Below, in pieces: positions 17,884 to 26,359 of a stretch of DNA of 64,000 nucleotides; the stretch's first letter is position 1; every line of letters starts with the position of its first letter. Made by a program: the position numbers and the translations under genes. The notes beneath the pieces were generated by a model. It was not told where the DNA came from, did not search any database, and saw only the letters and a program-made list of their open reading frames with translations. The DNA is from 20CM-2-65-7 sp963830455 (GTDB lineage: Bacteria; Gemmatimonadota; Gemmatimonadetes; Gemmatimonadales; GWC2-71-9): NCBI GenBank assembly GCA_963830455.1, contig CAWHMT010000003.1:243888-307887 (forward strand). The letters run 5' to 3'.

Positions 17884-19931
17884 TCGTGTTAGACGGTTCG
17901 ACGGTTAGACGGCTAGTTGTTGTTAGTACGGTGCTTCTAACCGTCTATCCGTCCAACCGTCTAAGCAGCCAGACGTTCGAGCAACGACTTATCTCGATCC
18001 CCGATACTGCGAGTGTTAGGCAAATGTCTCGCGATCTCTCCGCCGTGCCCCACATGGCGGGGACGCCGGCCCAAGCGGCGACCCGCGATTACGTGCTCGA
18101 CAAGATGAAAGCGTGGGGCATCGACGCCTGGAGCAAGGAATACACGATCTACCTGCCGCAGCCCGACACCGTGGCCGCCTGGGTCCTCAACGGCCAGCGC
18201 GTGGAGCGGCTGTCGTTGGCCGAGCCCGGTACCGGGCCTCAGGTCCCGCCCTTCAACGGCTACAGCGGCGACGGCAACGTCACCGCCGAGGTCGTGTACG
18301 TCAATTTCGGACTCATCGAGGACTACACCACCCTCGATTCGCTCGGCGTCAGTGTGCGCGGCAAGATCGCGATCGCGCGCTACGGCCGCTCGTTTCGCGG
18401 GATCAAGGCGCGCGAGGCGCAGAAACGCGGCGCGCTCGGACTGATCGTGTACTCCGATCCGCAGCAGGACGGCTACTTCCAGGGCGACGTGTATCCCAAG
18501 GGGCCGATGCGCAATGCCGACGGCATTCAGCGCGGCAGCATGATGAACGGCAACGGCGATCCTACCACGCCCAGCTGGCCGTCGATCGAGGGGGCACGCC
18601 GCGTGCCCGAGGATTCACTCGATATCCCGAAGATTCCAATCATCCCGATGAGCTACGGCAACGCGCGGCGCCTGCTCGAGCCGCTCACCGGTCCGTCCGT
18701 GCCGCAGAGCTGGCAGGGGGCGCTGTCGTTCCGCTACCACGTCGGTCCGGGACCCGTGCGGGCGCGCTTGCACGTGAAGACCGAGCGTGGCGCGCGCGCA
18801 TTTCACAAGATCTGGAACACCGTCGGCATGATCCGGGGCGACAAGTGGCCGGATGAGTGGGTCGTAGTCGGGGGCCATCGCGACGCCTGGAGTCCCGGCG
18901 CGCGCGACAACGTCAGCGGCACGGTTTCCGTCCTCGAAGCCGCGCGGGCGTTTGCCACGCTGGCACGCGAGGGGCAACGGCCGGCGCGCACGGTGGTGTT
19001 CACGACGTGGGATGCCGAAGAATGGGGCCTGATCGGCTCCACGGAATGGGTGGAGGAACTCGAGGATTCGCTGCGGGCAAACGCGGTCGCGTACATCAAC
19101 GAAGACGGGACGTTCTCGGGCCCGAACTTCGGTGGCGCCGGATCGCCCTCCCTCAAACCGCTGTTCCGTTCCGCCACCCGCGCGGTCCCGGACCCGACCG
19201 GCCCCGGCACGGTCTACGACGTCTGGCTCAAGGAACAGCGTGGGGATACGACCAAGCTGACGTTCGGGAATCTTGGTGGCGGCTCGGACTTCGCCGGCTT
19301 CTATCACCACCTCGGCATTCCCTCGGGCGGCATCGGGTTCGACGGACCCGACGGGATCTATCACTCGATGTACGACTCGTACGACTGGATGACGCGCTTC
19401 GGGGATCCCGCATACAAAGCGCATCGCGCCGGGGCACAGCTCGTCGCGGTGATCCTCGGCCGGCTCGCCAACAGCGACATCCTGCCGCTCGATTACGCCG
19501 TGTTCGGAACAGAGATGAATGCGTTGGTGGCGCAGCTCGATTCGGGGATCGCGAACAAGAAATGGACGGGCGTGAGCACACAGGCCCTGAAGGACGCGTT
19601 AGAGCGCTTCACCGCGGTGGCGCGCGCATTCAACACCGCCCGTGACACGGCGCGCGTCAACGACGAGCGGGCGCAGCGAGTCAACCGCGCGCTGATGCAG
19701 GTCGAGCGACGGCTGACCCGGCCCGAAGGGTTGGCGAGCCGCCCGTGGTTCAAAAGCCTCCAGTTCGCCTCCGACATCGACAACGGGTATGCCACGATGG
19801 CATTTCCGACCGTGAATGAGGCGGTTCGCTATGCCGACCAGGCGACGGCGAACAAGGAGCTGGCCGATCTCGTCGCGCGCGTGGATCAGGCGCGCGCGGC
19901 CCTCGTGGAAGCGGCGGCAGCGTTGCGGTAG
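17880..19931 (+). CDS. secreted M28-family peptidase, PSMA-like
   Basis: Di-zinc aminopeptidase/carboxypeptidase of the glutamate carboxypeptidase II group, about 683 residues. It has an N-terminal signal segment (RRLVVVSTVLLTVYPSNRLSSQ region), a protease-associated domain (about 150-260) and the catalytic domain with VVGGHRDAW, ARDNVSG, DAEEWGLIGSTEW and the later GIYHSMYDSYDW. A C-terminal helical dimerisation domain ends the protein. GTG 17880 overlaps the previous stop; GTG 17886 is an alternative. The signal peptide is encoded by a TTAGACGG inverted repeat, which is unusual. Confidence 0.87.
   Translation: MIVLDGSTVRRLVVVSTVLLTVYPSNRLSSQTFEQRLISIPDTASVRQMSRDLSAVPHMAGTPAQAATRDYVLDKMKAWGIDAWSKEYTIYLPQPDTVAAWVLNGQRVERLSLAEPGTGPQVPPFNGYSGDGNVTAEVVYVNFGLIEDYTTLDSLGVSVRGKIAIARYGRSFRGIKAREAQKRGALGLIVYSDPQQDGYFQGDVYPKGPMRNADGIQRGSMMNGNGDPTTPSWPSIEGARRVPEDSLDIPKIPIIPMSYGNARRLLEPLTGPSVPQSWQGALSFRYHVGPGPVRARLHVKTERGARAFHKIWNTVGMIRGDKWPDEWVVVGGHRDAWSPGARDNVSGTVSVLEAARAFATLAREGQRPARTVVFTTWDAEEWGLIGSTEWVEELEDSLRANAVAYINEDGTFSGPNFGGAGSPSLKPLFRSATRAVPDPTGPGTVYDVWLKEQRGDTTKLTFGNLGGGSDFAGFYHHLGIPSGGIGFDGPDGIYHSMYDSYDWMTRFGDPAYKAHRAGAQLVAVILGRLANSDILPLDYAVFGTEMNALVAQLDSGIANKKWTGVSTQALKDALERFTAVARAFNTARDTARVNDERAQRVNRALMQVERRLTRPEGLASRPWFKSLQFASDIDNGYATMAFPTVNEAVRYADQATANKELADLVARVDQARAALVEAAAALR
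17889..17964. repeat. TTAGACGG inverted repeat covering the M28 signal peptide
   Basis: Left arm of TTAGACGGTTCGACGGTTAG-type units (17889-17916) and a matching right arm of CTAACCGTC and CTATCCGTC units (17937-17964) around a 20-base loop. A related unit lies inside mqnA at 51438. Confidence 0.75.
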
Positions 19932-19951
19932 CGCGGGGGAATTCCTATGAT
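19923..19951 (+). promoter_or_regulatory. candidate promoter of the 19967 gene
   Basis: TTGCGG (19923-19928), 17-base spacer, TATGAT (19946-19951). A strong AAAGGAGG ribosome binding site follows directly before ATG 19967. Confidence 0.45.
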
Positions 19952-19966
19952 GGGAAAGGAGGGTCC

Positions 19967-20380
19967 ATGCCCGAAAGCCGCATTCGCATCGCCATTGCGT
20001 ACGCGATTTGGGCCACCATTTGCGCCGCGGTGGCCGGCCTCGCGGTCGCGCTGATTCATACCGCCTTCTTCAGCTTCAATCCCGGCCGCTCGGCGGTGAT
20101 CGAGACGCTCTTCAGTGGCAGTGTCGCGGCCGTCGCCATTGCCGCGGCCCAGGGCGCGGTGGCGCTCGTGACCGGCAGCCTGCTCTCGCGGCTGGGGCGT
20201 CACCTCCAGTACACGGTCCTGCTGGGGTTGCTGATCGGCGTGTTCGATTTCGTGATGTATTTCGTCCAGATGGTGGTGCCCGTCACCGAGCTGGGCTGGG
20301 TCCCCGATGTCGCCATCATCCTCGGGGTCACGATCGCGATCACGGTCGCCGGCTCTCGTCGGGCAGCCGCGACCGTGTGA
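19967..20380 (+). CDS. four-helix membrane protein of unknown function
   Basis: 137 residues with four hydrophobic segments (about 8-30, 46-68, 80-103 and 113-131). No catalytic motif is visible. It has one of the strongest Shine-Dalgarno sequences in the window (AAAGGAGG) and a GTGA overlap with the downstream DUF2339 gene, so the two membrane proteins are likely made together. Confidence 0.75.
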   Translation: MPESRIRIAIAYAIWATICAAVAGLAVALIHTAFFSFNPGRSAVIETLFSGSVAAVAIAAAQGAVALVTGSLLSRLGRHLQYTVLLGLLIGVFDFVMYFVQMVVPVTELGWVPDVAIILGVTIAITVAGSRRAAATV

Positions 20381-22254
20381 GCGACGAGCAGAAGGAAACC
20401 ATCGAAGCGCTCGAGCGCCGAGTCGCGACGCTCGAAAACATCGTCCGCCGCCTCACATTCGTCGCCAATTCCACCGACCAGTCGCAGCTTCCAGCGCCGC
20501 CTGCGCGTGAGGCGCGCGCGCCGGCGGCTCCGCCGGTTGTCCGCGCGACCCTACCGACCATCCCCCCAGCGGCGCGCACCAGACCCGATCTCGAGCAATG
20601 GGTCGGCCAGCGCGGCCTCCTGGCCGTCGGTGTGCTCGCCCTGCTCACGGCGTCCGCCTTCTTCTTGAAGTACGCGTTCGACCGCGACTGGATCTCTCCG
20701 CTGTTTCGCGTGCTCGGCGCAATCGTCGCCGGCATCGCCGTGGCCGCCTGGGGGCATGAGCGGATCCTCCGCGGCATGCGGAGTTACGGGGCAGCCCTGA
20801 TCGGAGCAGGGGGCGGGCTGGCCTATCTCGGTCTGTGGGCGGCTGCCGGCCCGTACGCGATGCTCGACCCCAGACTCGGCATCCTGCTGCTGGCCGCCAC
20901 GACCATCGCGGTGACGATTCTCGCGCGGCACCATGAAGTCGAAGGGCTGGCGATCTGGGCGCTCGGCGGCGCCTACCTCGCGCCGATCATTCTCGCGACC
21001 GCCCCCAATCCTCAAGGGTTTCTCGCCTACCTCGAAGTGATCGGGTTGGGATTCGGGATCCTCGCGTACAGCATCTCGTGGCGCCGGACCTTCAATCTCG
21101 CGCTGTTCGGCTATCTGCTGCTCGCGATCGGTGGCGCGGGCGAGGCGCTCAGGACGGCCAGTGGCGCCTGGCTGATCGCGGCTGGAGCTGTGCTCGCCCT
21201 GCACGTCACCTACCAGCGCCCATGGCCCGAAGCCCGGCTCGGCGTGCTGTTGCTGACGTGGGCGGCGTTCGGAGTCGGGGCCGTGAATGCCGGGGACGGG
21301 TCGGTTGCGCACTGGCTCGCGCTCGGCGCCATGACGACGGTGTTCGGGCTCATGTGGGTGCAGCAGCTGTCCCGCGATCCGTTCGTGCTCGCCCCCCCCC
21401 CCGCGACCTCAGAGGCTGCGCTCGAGCGCTTCCTGTTCATTGCAAACCCGATCGCATTGCTGATCCTCGCCGACGCGCTGCCGATCCCGGTACTGAGCCA
21501 GTCGCCGGCGATCGTTCCCGGCGTGCTCGCGGGTGTGTACCTCGCGACCGGATGGGAGCGTCGCCGCGCGTCGCTCCTCATCATGGGATTTGCGCTCGCC
21601 GCGCTCGCCACCGCGGCCGCGTGGGACGGCGTCCCCGTGGCGATCTCGTGGACCATCCTCGCGCTGCTCGCGCTCGCCGCCGAGCGCGAGTCCGCTCGAC
21701 CGGGTGGCCGCCACGCGGCCACCGGGCTCGCGACGATGGCGGGACTCTGCCTTTTCACCGCAGCGCTCCTGGACCGGCGCTCCAGCGACCCGGCCTTCAC
21801 CGACCCCTGGGCGCTGGCGTTGTATGTGTTCGTCGCCGGCACTTGGGCCGCGGCGCGGTGGTGGGGGGGGGGCACTGAAATGCGGCGTCCGCTGTGGAAG
21901 CGTGGCGATGCCGAGTGGATGTGGATCCTGTGCGGGTCCGCCGTTTTCCTCGGTGGGTCGATCGAGTTCAACCGCCACTTCGGGACCGTCGCGCCCTTGG
22001 CGGGGGATCTCGCGCTCAGCGTGTGGTGGCTGCTGTACGCCGGCGCGCTCGTCTTTTTGGGCTTCCGCGCCGACCGGAAGCCGGTTCGCTCGGCGGGCTT
22101 GGCCGTCGCGGCGCTCGCCGGCTTCAAGATCGTGTTCTACGACCTGTCGAACCTGAGTGCGTTGTATCGGGTGGGCTCATTCTTTGCACTGGCCATCATC
22201 GCGCTGGCGGTCGCCTACGCGTACAACCGCAAGGCTAGAGTTTCGGCAGCGTGA
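20377..22254 (+). CDS. DUF2339 multi-pass membrane protein
   Basis: 625-residue protein. A short coiled coil (about residues 3-28, ALERRVATLENIVRRL) and a Pro/Ala linker precede some 16-20 hydrophobic helices. The opening membrane region GQRGLLAVGVLALLTASAFFLKYAFDRDWI is characteristic of the family. Function unknown. GTG 20377 overlaps the previous stop. The gene contains C11 (21392-21402) and G10 (21863-21872) homopolymers, both in frame here. Its last 20 bases overlap convergent dcd. Confidence 0.85.
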   Translation: MSDEQKETIEALERRVATLENIVRRLTFVANSTDQSQLPAPPAREARAPAAPPVVRATLPTIPPAARTRPDLEQWVGQRGLLAVGVLALLTASAFFLKYAFDRDWISPLFRVLGAIVAGIAVAAWGHERILRGMRSYGAALIGAGGGLAYLGLWAAAGPYAMLDPRLGILLLAATTIAVTILARHHEVEGLAIWALGGAYLAPIILATAPNPQGFLAYLEVIGLGFGILAYSISWRRTFNLALFGYLLLAIGGAGEALRTASGAWLIAAGAVLALHVTYQRPWPEARLGVLLLTWAAFGVGAVNAGDGSVAHWLALGAMTTVFGLMWVQQLSRDPFVLAPPPATSEAALERFLFIANPIALLILADALPIPVLSQSPAIVPGVLAGVYLATGWERRRASLLIMGFALAALATAAAWDGVPVAISWTILALLALAAERESARPGGRHAATGLATMAGLCLFTAALLDRRSSDPAFTDPWALALYVFVAGTWAAARWWGGGTEMRRPLWKRGDAEWMWILCGSAVFLGGSIEFNRHFGTVAPLAGDLALSVWWLLYAGALVFLGFRADRKPVRSAGLAVAALAGFKIVFYDLSNLSALYRVGSFFALAIIALAVAYAYNRKARVSAA

Positions 22255-22795
22255 TACCGCGCTGCGCCTGATACTTGCCCTTCTTGTCCTTGTAACTCAC
22301 TTCGCACTCGTCACCCTCATCCGCCGTAAAAAACAGCACCTGCGCGATTCCCTCGTTCGCATAGATGCGGGCGGGCAGAGGCGTGGTATTGCTGATCTCG
22401 AGCGTGACAAACCCTTCCCACTCCGGCTCGAACGGCGTCACGTTCACGATGATCCCGCAGCGCGCGTACGTGCTCTTCCCTACGCAGATCGTCAGCACGT
22501 TGCGCGGGATACGGAAATACTCGACCGAGCTGGCGAGCGCGAACGAGTTGGGCGGGACGATGCAGACGTCGCCCTTGAATTCGACGAATGATTTCGGGTC
22601 GAAGCGCTTGGGATCGACCACGGCCGACAGCACGTTGGTGAAAATCTTGAACTCGGGTGCCACGCGCATGTCGTAGCCGTACGACGAGACGCCGTAGGAG
22701 ATCACGCCGTCGCGCACCTGCCGGTCCGCGAACGGCTCGATCATGGCAAACTCTTTGGACATCCGCGTAATCCAGCGATCGGATTTGATGGACAT
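22235..22795 (-). CDS. dcd: dCTP deaminase
   Basis: Deaminates dCTP to dUTP for thymidylate synthesis. 187 residues from the ATG at 22795 (MSIKSDRWI); an upstream in-frame ATG would add 8 unlikely residues. Family signatures include VSSYGYDMRVA, the catalytic region GKSTYARCGI with its conserved Arg and the later PFEPEWEGFVTLEISNT Glu motif, then the QVLFF segment. It may be the mono- or bifunctional (dUTP-forming) version; this cannot be told by eye. It is transcribed away from the nuo operon. Confidence 0.93.
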   Translation of the reverse strand: MSIKSDRWITRMSKEFAMIEPFADRQVRDGVISYGVSSYGYDMRVAPEFKIFTNVLSAVVDPKRFDPKSFVEFKGDVCIVPPNSFALASSVEYFRIPRNVLTICVGKSTYARCGIIVNVTPFEPEWEGFVTLEISNTTPLPARIYANEGIAQVLFFTADEGDECEVSYKDKKGKYQAQRGITLPKL

Positions 22796-22820
22796 GGGGG
22801 CGCAATGTAATGGCGCCAAC

Positions 22821-22848
22821 TTGACTTACGCCACACCGCCGATAGCTT
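22821..22848 (+). promoter_or_regulatory. candidate promoter of the nuo operon
   Basis: TTGACT (22821-22826), 16-base spacer, TAGCTT (22843-22848) in the 89-base divergent gap between dcd and nuoA. A small palindrome GTGAA-TTTT-TTCAC (22863-22876) lies in the leader just before the nuoA ribosome binding site. Confidence 0.45.
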
Positions 22849-22884
22849 CCCATGCACCCTTAGTGAATTTTTTCACGAGCCAGG

Positions 22885-23250
22885 ATGCAGCCCTACATCC
22901 CGTTCCTGATGTTGCTCGGTCTGGCAAGCGTCGTGGCGGCCTCGATGATCGTGGGGTCGCATTTTTTGGGGCCCCGGCGACCCACCGACGTCAAAGAACG
23001 GCCGTACGAGAGCGGGATGCCGCCGCTGGGCAGCGCGCACGAACGGTTCTCGGTCAAGTTCTACCTCGTCGCCGTGCTGTTCATCCTCTTCGATATCGAG
23101 ACGGTCTTTCTGATCCCGTGGGCCGTCATCTTTATGGGCAATGGCACGCTCACGACCGGCTTCTTATTGGTAGAGATGCTGGTATTCCTCGTGATCCTGT
23201 TCGTGGGTTACATCTACGTCTGGAAACGAGGGGCCTTTCAGTGGGATTGA
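22885..23250 (+). CDS. nuoA: NADH-quinone oxidoreductase subunit A
   Basis: Small membrane subunit of proton-pumping complex I. 121 residues with three helices. The loop PYESGMPPLGSAHERFSVKFYLVA (split here over residues 44-67) is the NuoA/ND3 signature near the quinone cavity. The third helix FDIETVFLIPWA carries the conserved acidic pair. First gene of a complete nuoA-N cluster. Confidence 0.96.
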   Translation: MQPYIPFLMLLGLASVVAASMIVGSHFLGPRRPTDVKERPYESGMPPLGSAHERFSVKFYLVAVLFILFDIETVFLIPWAVIFMGNGTLTTGFLLVEMLVFLVILFVGYIYVWKRGAFQWD

Positions 23251-23254
23251 GCGC

Positions 23255-23860
23255 ATGAAGCGAGTCGGCGAAGTCCAAAGCTCGAATTATCTGCTCGCCA
23301 AGTTCCAGAACCTCGTGGACTGGGCGGTGAACTCCTCGCGCGCCAACTCCCTGTGGCCCATGCCGTTCGGGACGGCGTGCTGCGCCATCGAGTTCATGGC
23401 CACGGCCGCGAGTCGCTACGACTTCGCCCGCTTCGGGATGGAGCGCCAGGCGTTTTCGCCGCGCCAGGCCGATGTGCTGATCTGTGCCGGGCGGCTGCCG
23501 TTCAAGCTCGCGCCCGTCATTCGCCGCATCTACGATCAAATGCCGCAGCCCAAATGGGTGATCTCGATGGGCGCGTGCGCCTCCACCGGCGGCATCTTCG
23601 ACAACTATGCGATGGTGCAGGGAATCGACACGATCGTCCCCGTCGACGTCTACGTACCGGGCTGCCCGCCGCGTCCGGAAGGGCTGCTGTACGGCATTCT
23701 CCTCCTCCATAAGAAGATCAAGGGCGAATCGCTGTTCGACGCCGTGCGGCGCCGCGACGAGCAGCCGCTCGACGAGAAGGGGCTGCGCCTGCCGCCCGAG
23801 ACGATCGACGAGATCTCCGAGCCGTTCGGCAACTCCGTCCACCAGTTCCGCTCGTCGTGA
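23255..23860 (+). CDS. nuoB: NADH-quinone oxidoreductase subunit B
   Basis: Carries cluster N2, the last iron-sulfur centre before quinone. Cluster ligands are visible as the tandem Cys of TACCAIEFMA, the Cys of MGACASTGGIF and the Cys of YVPGCPPRPEGLLY. 201 residues, slightly longer than average because of an acidic, charged C-terminus. The 3' end overlaps nuoC by four bases. Confidence 0.97.
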   Translation: MKRVGEVQSSNYLLAKFQNLVDWAVNSSRANSLWPMPFGTACCAIEFMATAASRYDFARFGMERQAFSPRQADVLICAGRLPFKLAPVIRRIYDQMPQPKWVISMGACASTGGIFDNYAMVQGIDTIVPVDVYVPGCPPRPEGLLYGILLLHKKIKGESLFDAVRRRDEQPLDEKGLRLPPETIDEISEPFGNSVHQFRSS

Positions 23861-24474
23861 CGGGCCTGCCCCCCATTCCGGGAGCGCTGCGCACGGTAGT
23901 CGCGCGCGACGGCGACACGATCGTGTACGTCGCCCGGGAGCACCTGCTCGACGCCATGACGTGGCTGAAAACCACCCCCGGCCAGGATTTCAACTATCTG
24001 GTGGACGTGACCGCGGTCGAATATCGTGACCGCGAACGGCCGCTCGAAGTCGTCTACTTCCTCCGCTCGCTCGAACGCCGCGCCGACATCCGCATCAAGG
24101 TCGAGCTGAACCCGGCCGACGAGCTGGTCGTGGATTCGGTCTACCACCTGTGGCACGGCGCCGATTGGCTGGAGCGCGAAGTCTTCGACATGTTCGGGAT
24201 CACGTTCCGCGGGCATCCCGATCTGCGCCGGATCCTGATGTGGGAGACCTACGCGGAAGGCTATCCGCTCCGCAAGAGCTTCCCGCTGCGCGGCCGCTTC
24301 TCGCGCGCCGAGCAGGTGCGCCAGGCCTTGAACGCCAATCCCGAAGCGCACTACTCGATGGAAGAGCTGTCGATCGCCGAGGCCGCGGGCGACGTGCCGG
24401 ACGACATGCGCGAGCGCCTGCGCCGGGGTGAGCGCGGCGTAATCCCCGAGCCCCCGCACCCACCCCATGAGTAA
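23857..24474 (+). CDS. nuoC: NADH-quinone oxidoreductase subunit C
   Basis: 30-kDa type peripheral-arm subunit, separate from NuoD here. The signature EREVFDMFGITFRGHPDLRR is present near residues 107-126 and is followed by the PLRKSFPL motif. The extra C-terminal tail (about residues 150-205) is rich in Arg, Glu and Pro. GTG start overlaps nuoB and its end overlaps nuoD by 8 bases. Confidence 0.95.
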   Translation: MTGLPPIPGALRTVVARDGDTIVYVAREHLLDAMTWLKTTPGQDFNYLVDVTAVEYRDRERPLEVVYFLRSLERRADIRIKVELNPADELVVDSVYHLWHGADWLEREVFDMFGITFRGHPDLRRILMWETYAEGYPLRKSFPLRGRFSRAEQVRQALNANPEAHYSMEELSIAEAAGDVPDDMRERLRRGERGVIPEPPHPPHE

Positions 24475-25747
24475 ACGGACACTCGAGCTCGAGCTGGCCA
24501 CGCCCGGCGTGGATGCCGAGGGGCGCCCCGCCCGCGTGCCGCTGACGGCCGCGGCCGGGGGGGAGGGGGAGCCCGATCTGGGCGAAGAGCACATGCTCGT
24601 CAACATGGGTCCACAGCACCCGGCGACGCACGGAGTGCTGCGCCTGGTCGTGGAATTGGACGGCGAGACGGTGGTGCGCTGCATCCCGCACCTCGGCTAT
24701 CTGCACTCAGGCTTTGAGAAGCTGGGCGAGTACCGGCATTACAACCAGATCATCCCGCTGACGGACCGCACCGACTACCTGTCGCCGATGGCGAACAACG
24801 TCGGCTTCGCGCTGGCGGCCGAGCGGCTGATGGGGATCGAGATCACGCCGCGCTGCACCGTGCTGCGGGTGATCGCGTGCGAGATGAGCCGCATCATCTC
24901 GCACATGGTGTGGCTCGGGACGACGTCGATCGATCTCGGCGCGTTCACACCGTTCCTCTGGGCGTTCCAGCAGCGCGAGAAGATCTACGATCTCCAGGAG
25001 ATGTGGACCGGCGCGCGCCTGACGACGAGTCTCACGCGCGTCGGTGGGCTGTTGGCCGACATCCCGGACGGATTCGTCGACAGGCTGCGTGAGTTCACGA
25101 AGACGTTCCCGAAGACCTTGTCGGAAATCGATCGCGTGCTGACGCGCAACGCCGTCTGGGCCGGCCGCACGCAGGGAGTCGGCACGCTCACCGCCGCCGA
25201 GGCCATCAACCAGTCGCTCTCGGGACCAATGCTGCGGGCGAGCGGCGTCCCCTACGACCTGCGCAAAGACAAGCCATACCTCGGCTACGAGACCTACGAT
25301 TTCGACGTGATCGTGGGGGAGCACGGCGACGTATTCGACCGCTATCTGGTGCGGCTCGAGGAGTGCCACCAGTCCAACCGCATTCTCGAGCAGGCGCTCG
25401 AACGGCTGCCCGACGGCCCCATCAACGTCGACGACCCGCGCGTGATCCTGCCGTCCAAGACCCGGGCGATGAGCGACATGGAAGCGATGATCTTCCACTT
25501 CAAGCAGGTCATGGAAGGCGTGAAGGCGCCCGTGGGCGAGGCGTACGTGGGCATCGAGAACCCCAAAGGGGAGCTCGGCACCTACCTCGTGTCGGACGGG
25601 ACGGCCAAGCCGGTGCGCTGGCGCATCCGGCCGCCCTCGTTCATCAACCTGTCCGCGCTGCCGAAGATGGCCGAGGGACATCTGCTCTCCGACTTGATCG
25701 CCATCAACGCGTCGGTGGACATCGTCATGGGTGAAGTGGATCGATGA
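24467..25747 (+). CDS. nuoD: NADH-quinone oxidoreductase subunit D
   Basis: 49-kDa type subunit that forms the quinone site together with NuoB. Clear motifs are MGPQHPATHGVLRL, HLGYLHSGFEK and the late GEAYVGIENPKGELG, with the C-terminal ASVDIVMGEVDR expected of the family. The first 40 or so residues are a variable charged extension. 426 residues. Overlaps nuoE by 4 bases. Confidence 0.97.
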   Translation: MSKRTLELELATPGVDAEGRPARVPLTAAAGGEGEPDLGEEHMLVNMGPQHPATHGVLRLVVELDGETVVRCIPHLGYLHSGFEKLGEYRHYNQIIPLTDRTDYLSPMANNVGFALAAERLMGIEITPRCTVLRVIACEMSRIISHMVWLGTTSIDLGAFTPFLWAFQQREKIYDLQEMWTGARLTTSLTRVGGLLADIPDGFVDRLREFTKTFPKTLSEIDRVLTRNAVWAGRTQGVGTLTAAEAINQSLSGPMLRASGVPYDLRKDKPYLGYETYDFDVIVGEHGDVFDRYLVRLEECHQSNRILEQALERLPDGPINVDDPRVILPSKTRAMSDMEAMIFHFKQVMEGVKAPVGEAYVGIENPKGELGTYLVSDGTAKPVRWRIRPPSFINLSALPKMAEGHLLSDLIAINASVDIVMGEVDR

Positions 25748-26292
25748 GCACGCCGCGCGACGCCACGGCGGTGGCGGGGGAGGGGGCTACGCCCGGGAGC
25801 AGCCACGGCGGGGACTATCAGCCGGTGTTCGTGGGCAAGGTGCTGGAAGAGCTCGAGATGGTACTCCAGCGCTATCCCAACAAGCAGGCGGCGCTGTTGC
25901 CGACGCTGTGGATCGCACAGCGCGAGCACGGCTGGATCTCCGACCGCAGCATGGCCGAGGTCGCGGAGCTGCTCGGGCTCACCCCGGCCTACGTGAAGGG
26001 CGTCGTGACGTTCTACACGATGTATCACCAGCACCCAGTAGGGAAAAACTTCGTGCAGGTCTGCACGACGTCACCCTGCAACGTCTGCGGGGCGGAGGGC
26101 GTCGTGAAGGCGTTCCTCGAGCATACGGGCGCGGGCGATGCCGGTGCCACCAGCCCCGACGGCAAGTGGACGATCATCGAAGTCGAGTGCCTCGGCGCGT
26201 GCGGCTTTCCAACGCCGGTGCTCGTCAACGACGACTTCCTGGAGAACGTGACCGCGGACAAAGTTCCCGATCTCGTGAGGAAGTATCGGTGA
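25744..26292 (+). CDS. nuoE: NADH-quinone oxidoreductase subunit E
   Basis: 24-kDa type thioredoxin-like subunit with the N1a [2Fe-2S] cluster. Ligands are in VCTTSPCNVCGAEG (first pair) and VECLGACGFPTPV (second pair). A poorly conserved N-terminal stretch of about 25 residues precedes the helical domain. 182 residues. It is followed by a 67-base gap filled by GATCATT repeats before nuoF, the largest gap inside the cluster. Confidence 0.95.
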   Translation: MSTPRDATAVAGEGATPGSSHGGDYQPVFVGKVLEELEMVLQRYPNKQAALLPTLWIAQREHGWISDRSMAEVAELLGLTPAYVKGVVTFYTMYHQHPVGKNFVQVCTTSPCNVCGAEGVVKAFLEHTGAGDAGATSPDGKWTIIEVECLGACGFPTPVLVNDDFLENVTADKVPDLVRKYR

Positions 26293-26296
26293 GCCG

Positions 26297-26356
26297 AATG
26301 ATCAATGTTCAACGCACAATGATCATTGATCATTCATCATTGATCATTGGACATTC
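26297..26356. repeat. AT-rich GATCATT repeat between nuoE and nuoF
   Basis: Several copies of ATGATCATTGATCATT-like words plus ATCAATGTTCAA and ATTGGACATTCC. It is strikingly AT-rich against a surrounding GC content well above 60 percent. Self-complementary TGATCA units allow stem formation. Confidence 0.7.
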
Positions 26357-26359
26357 CTA

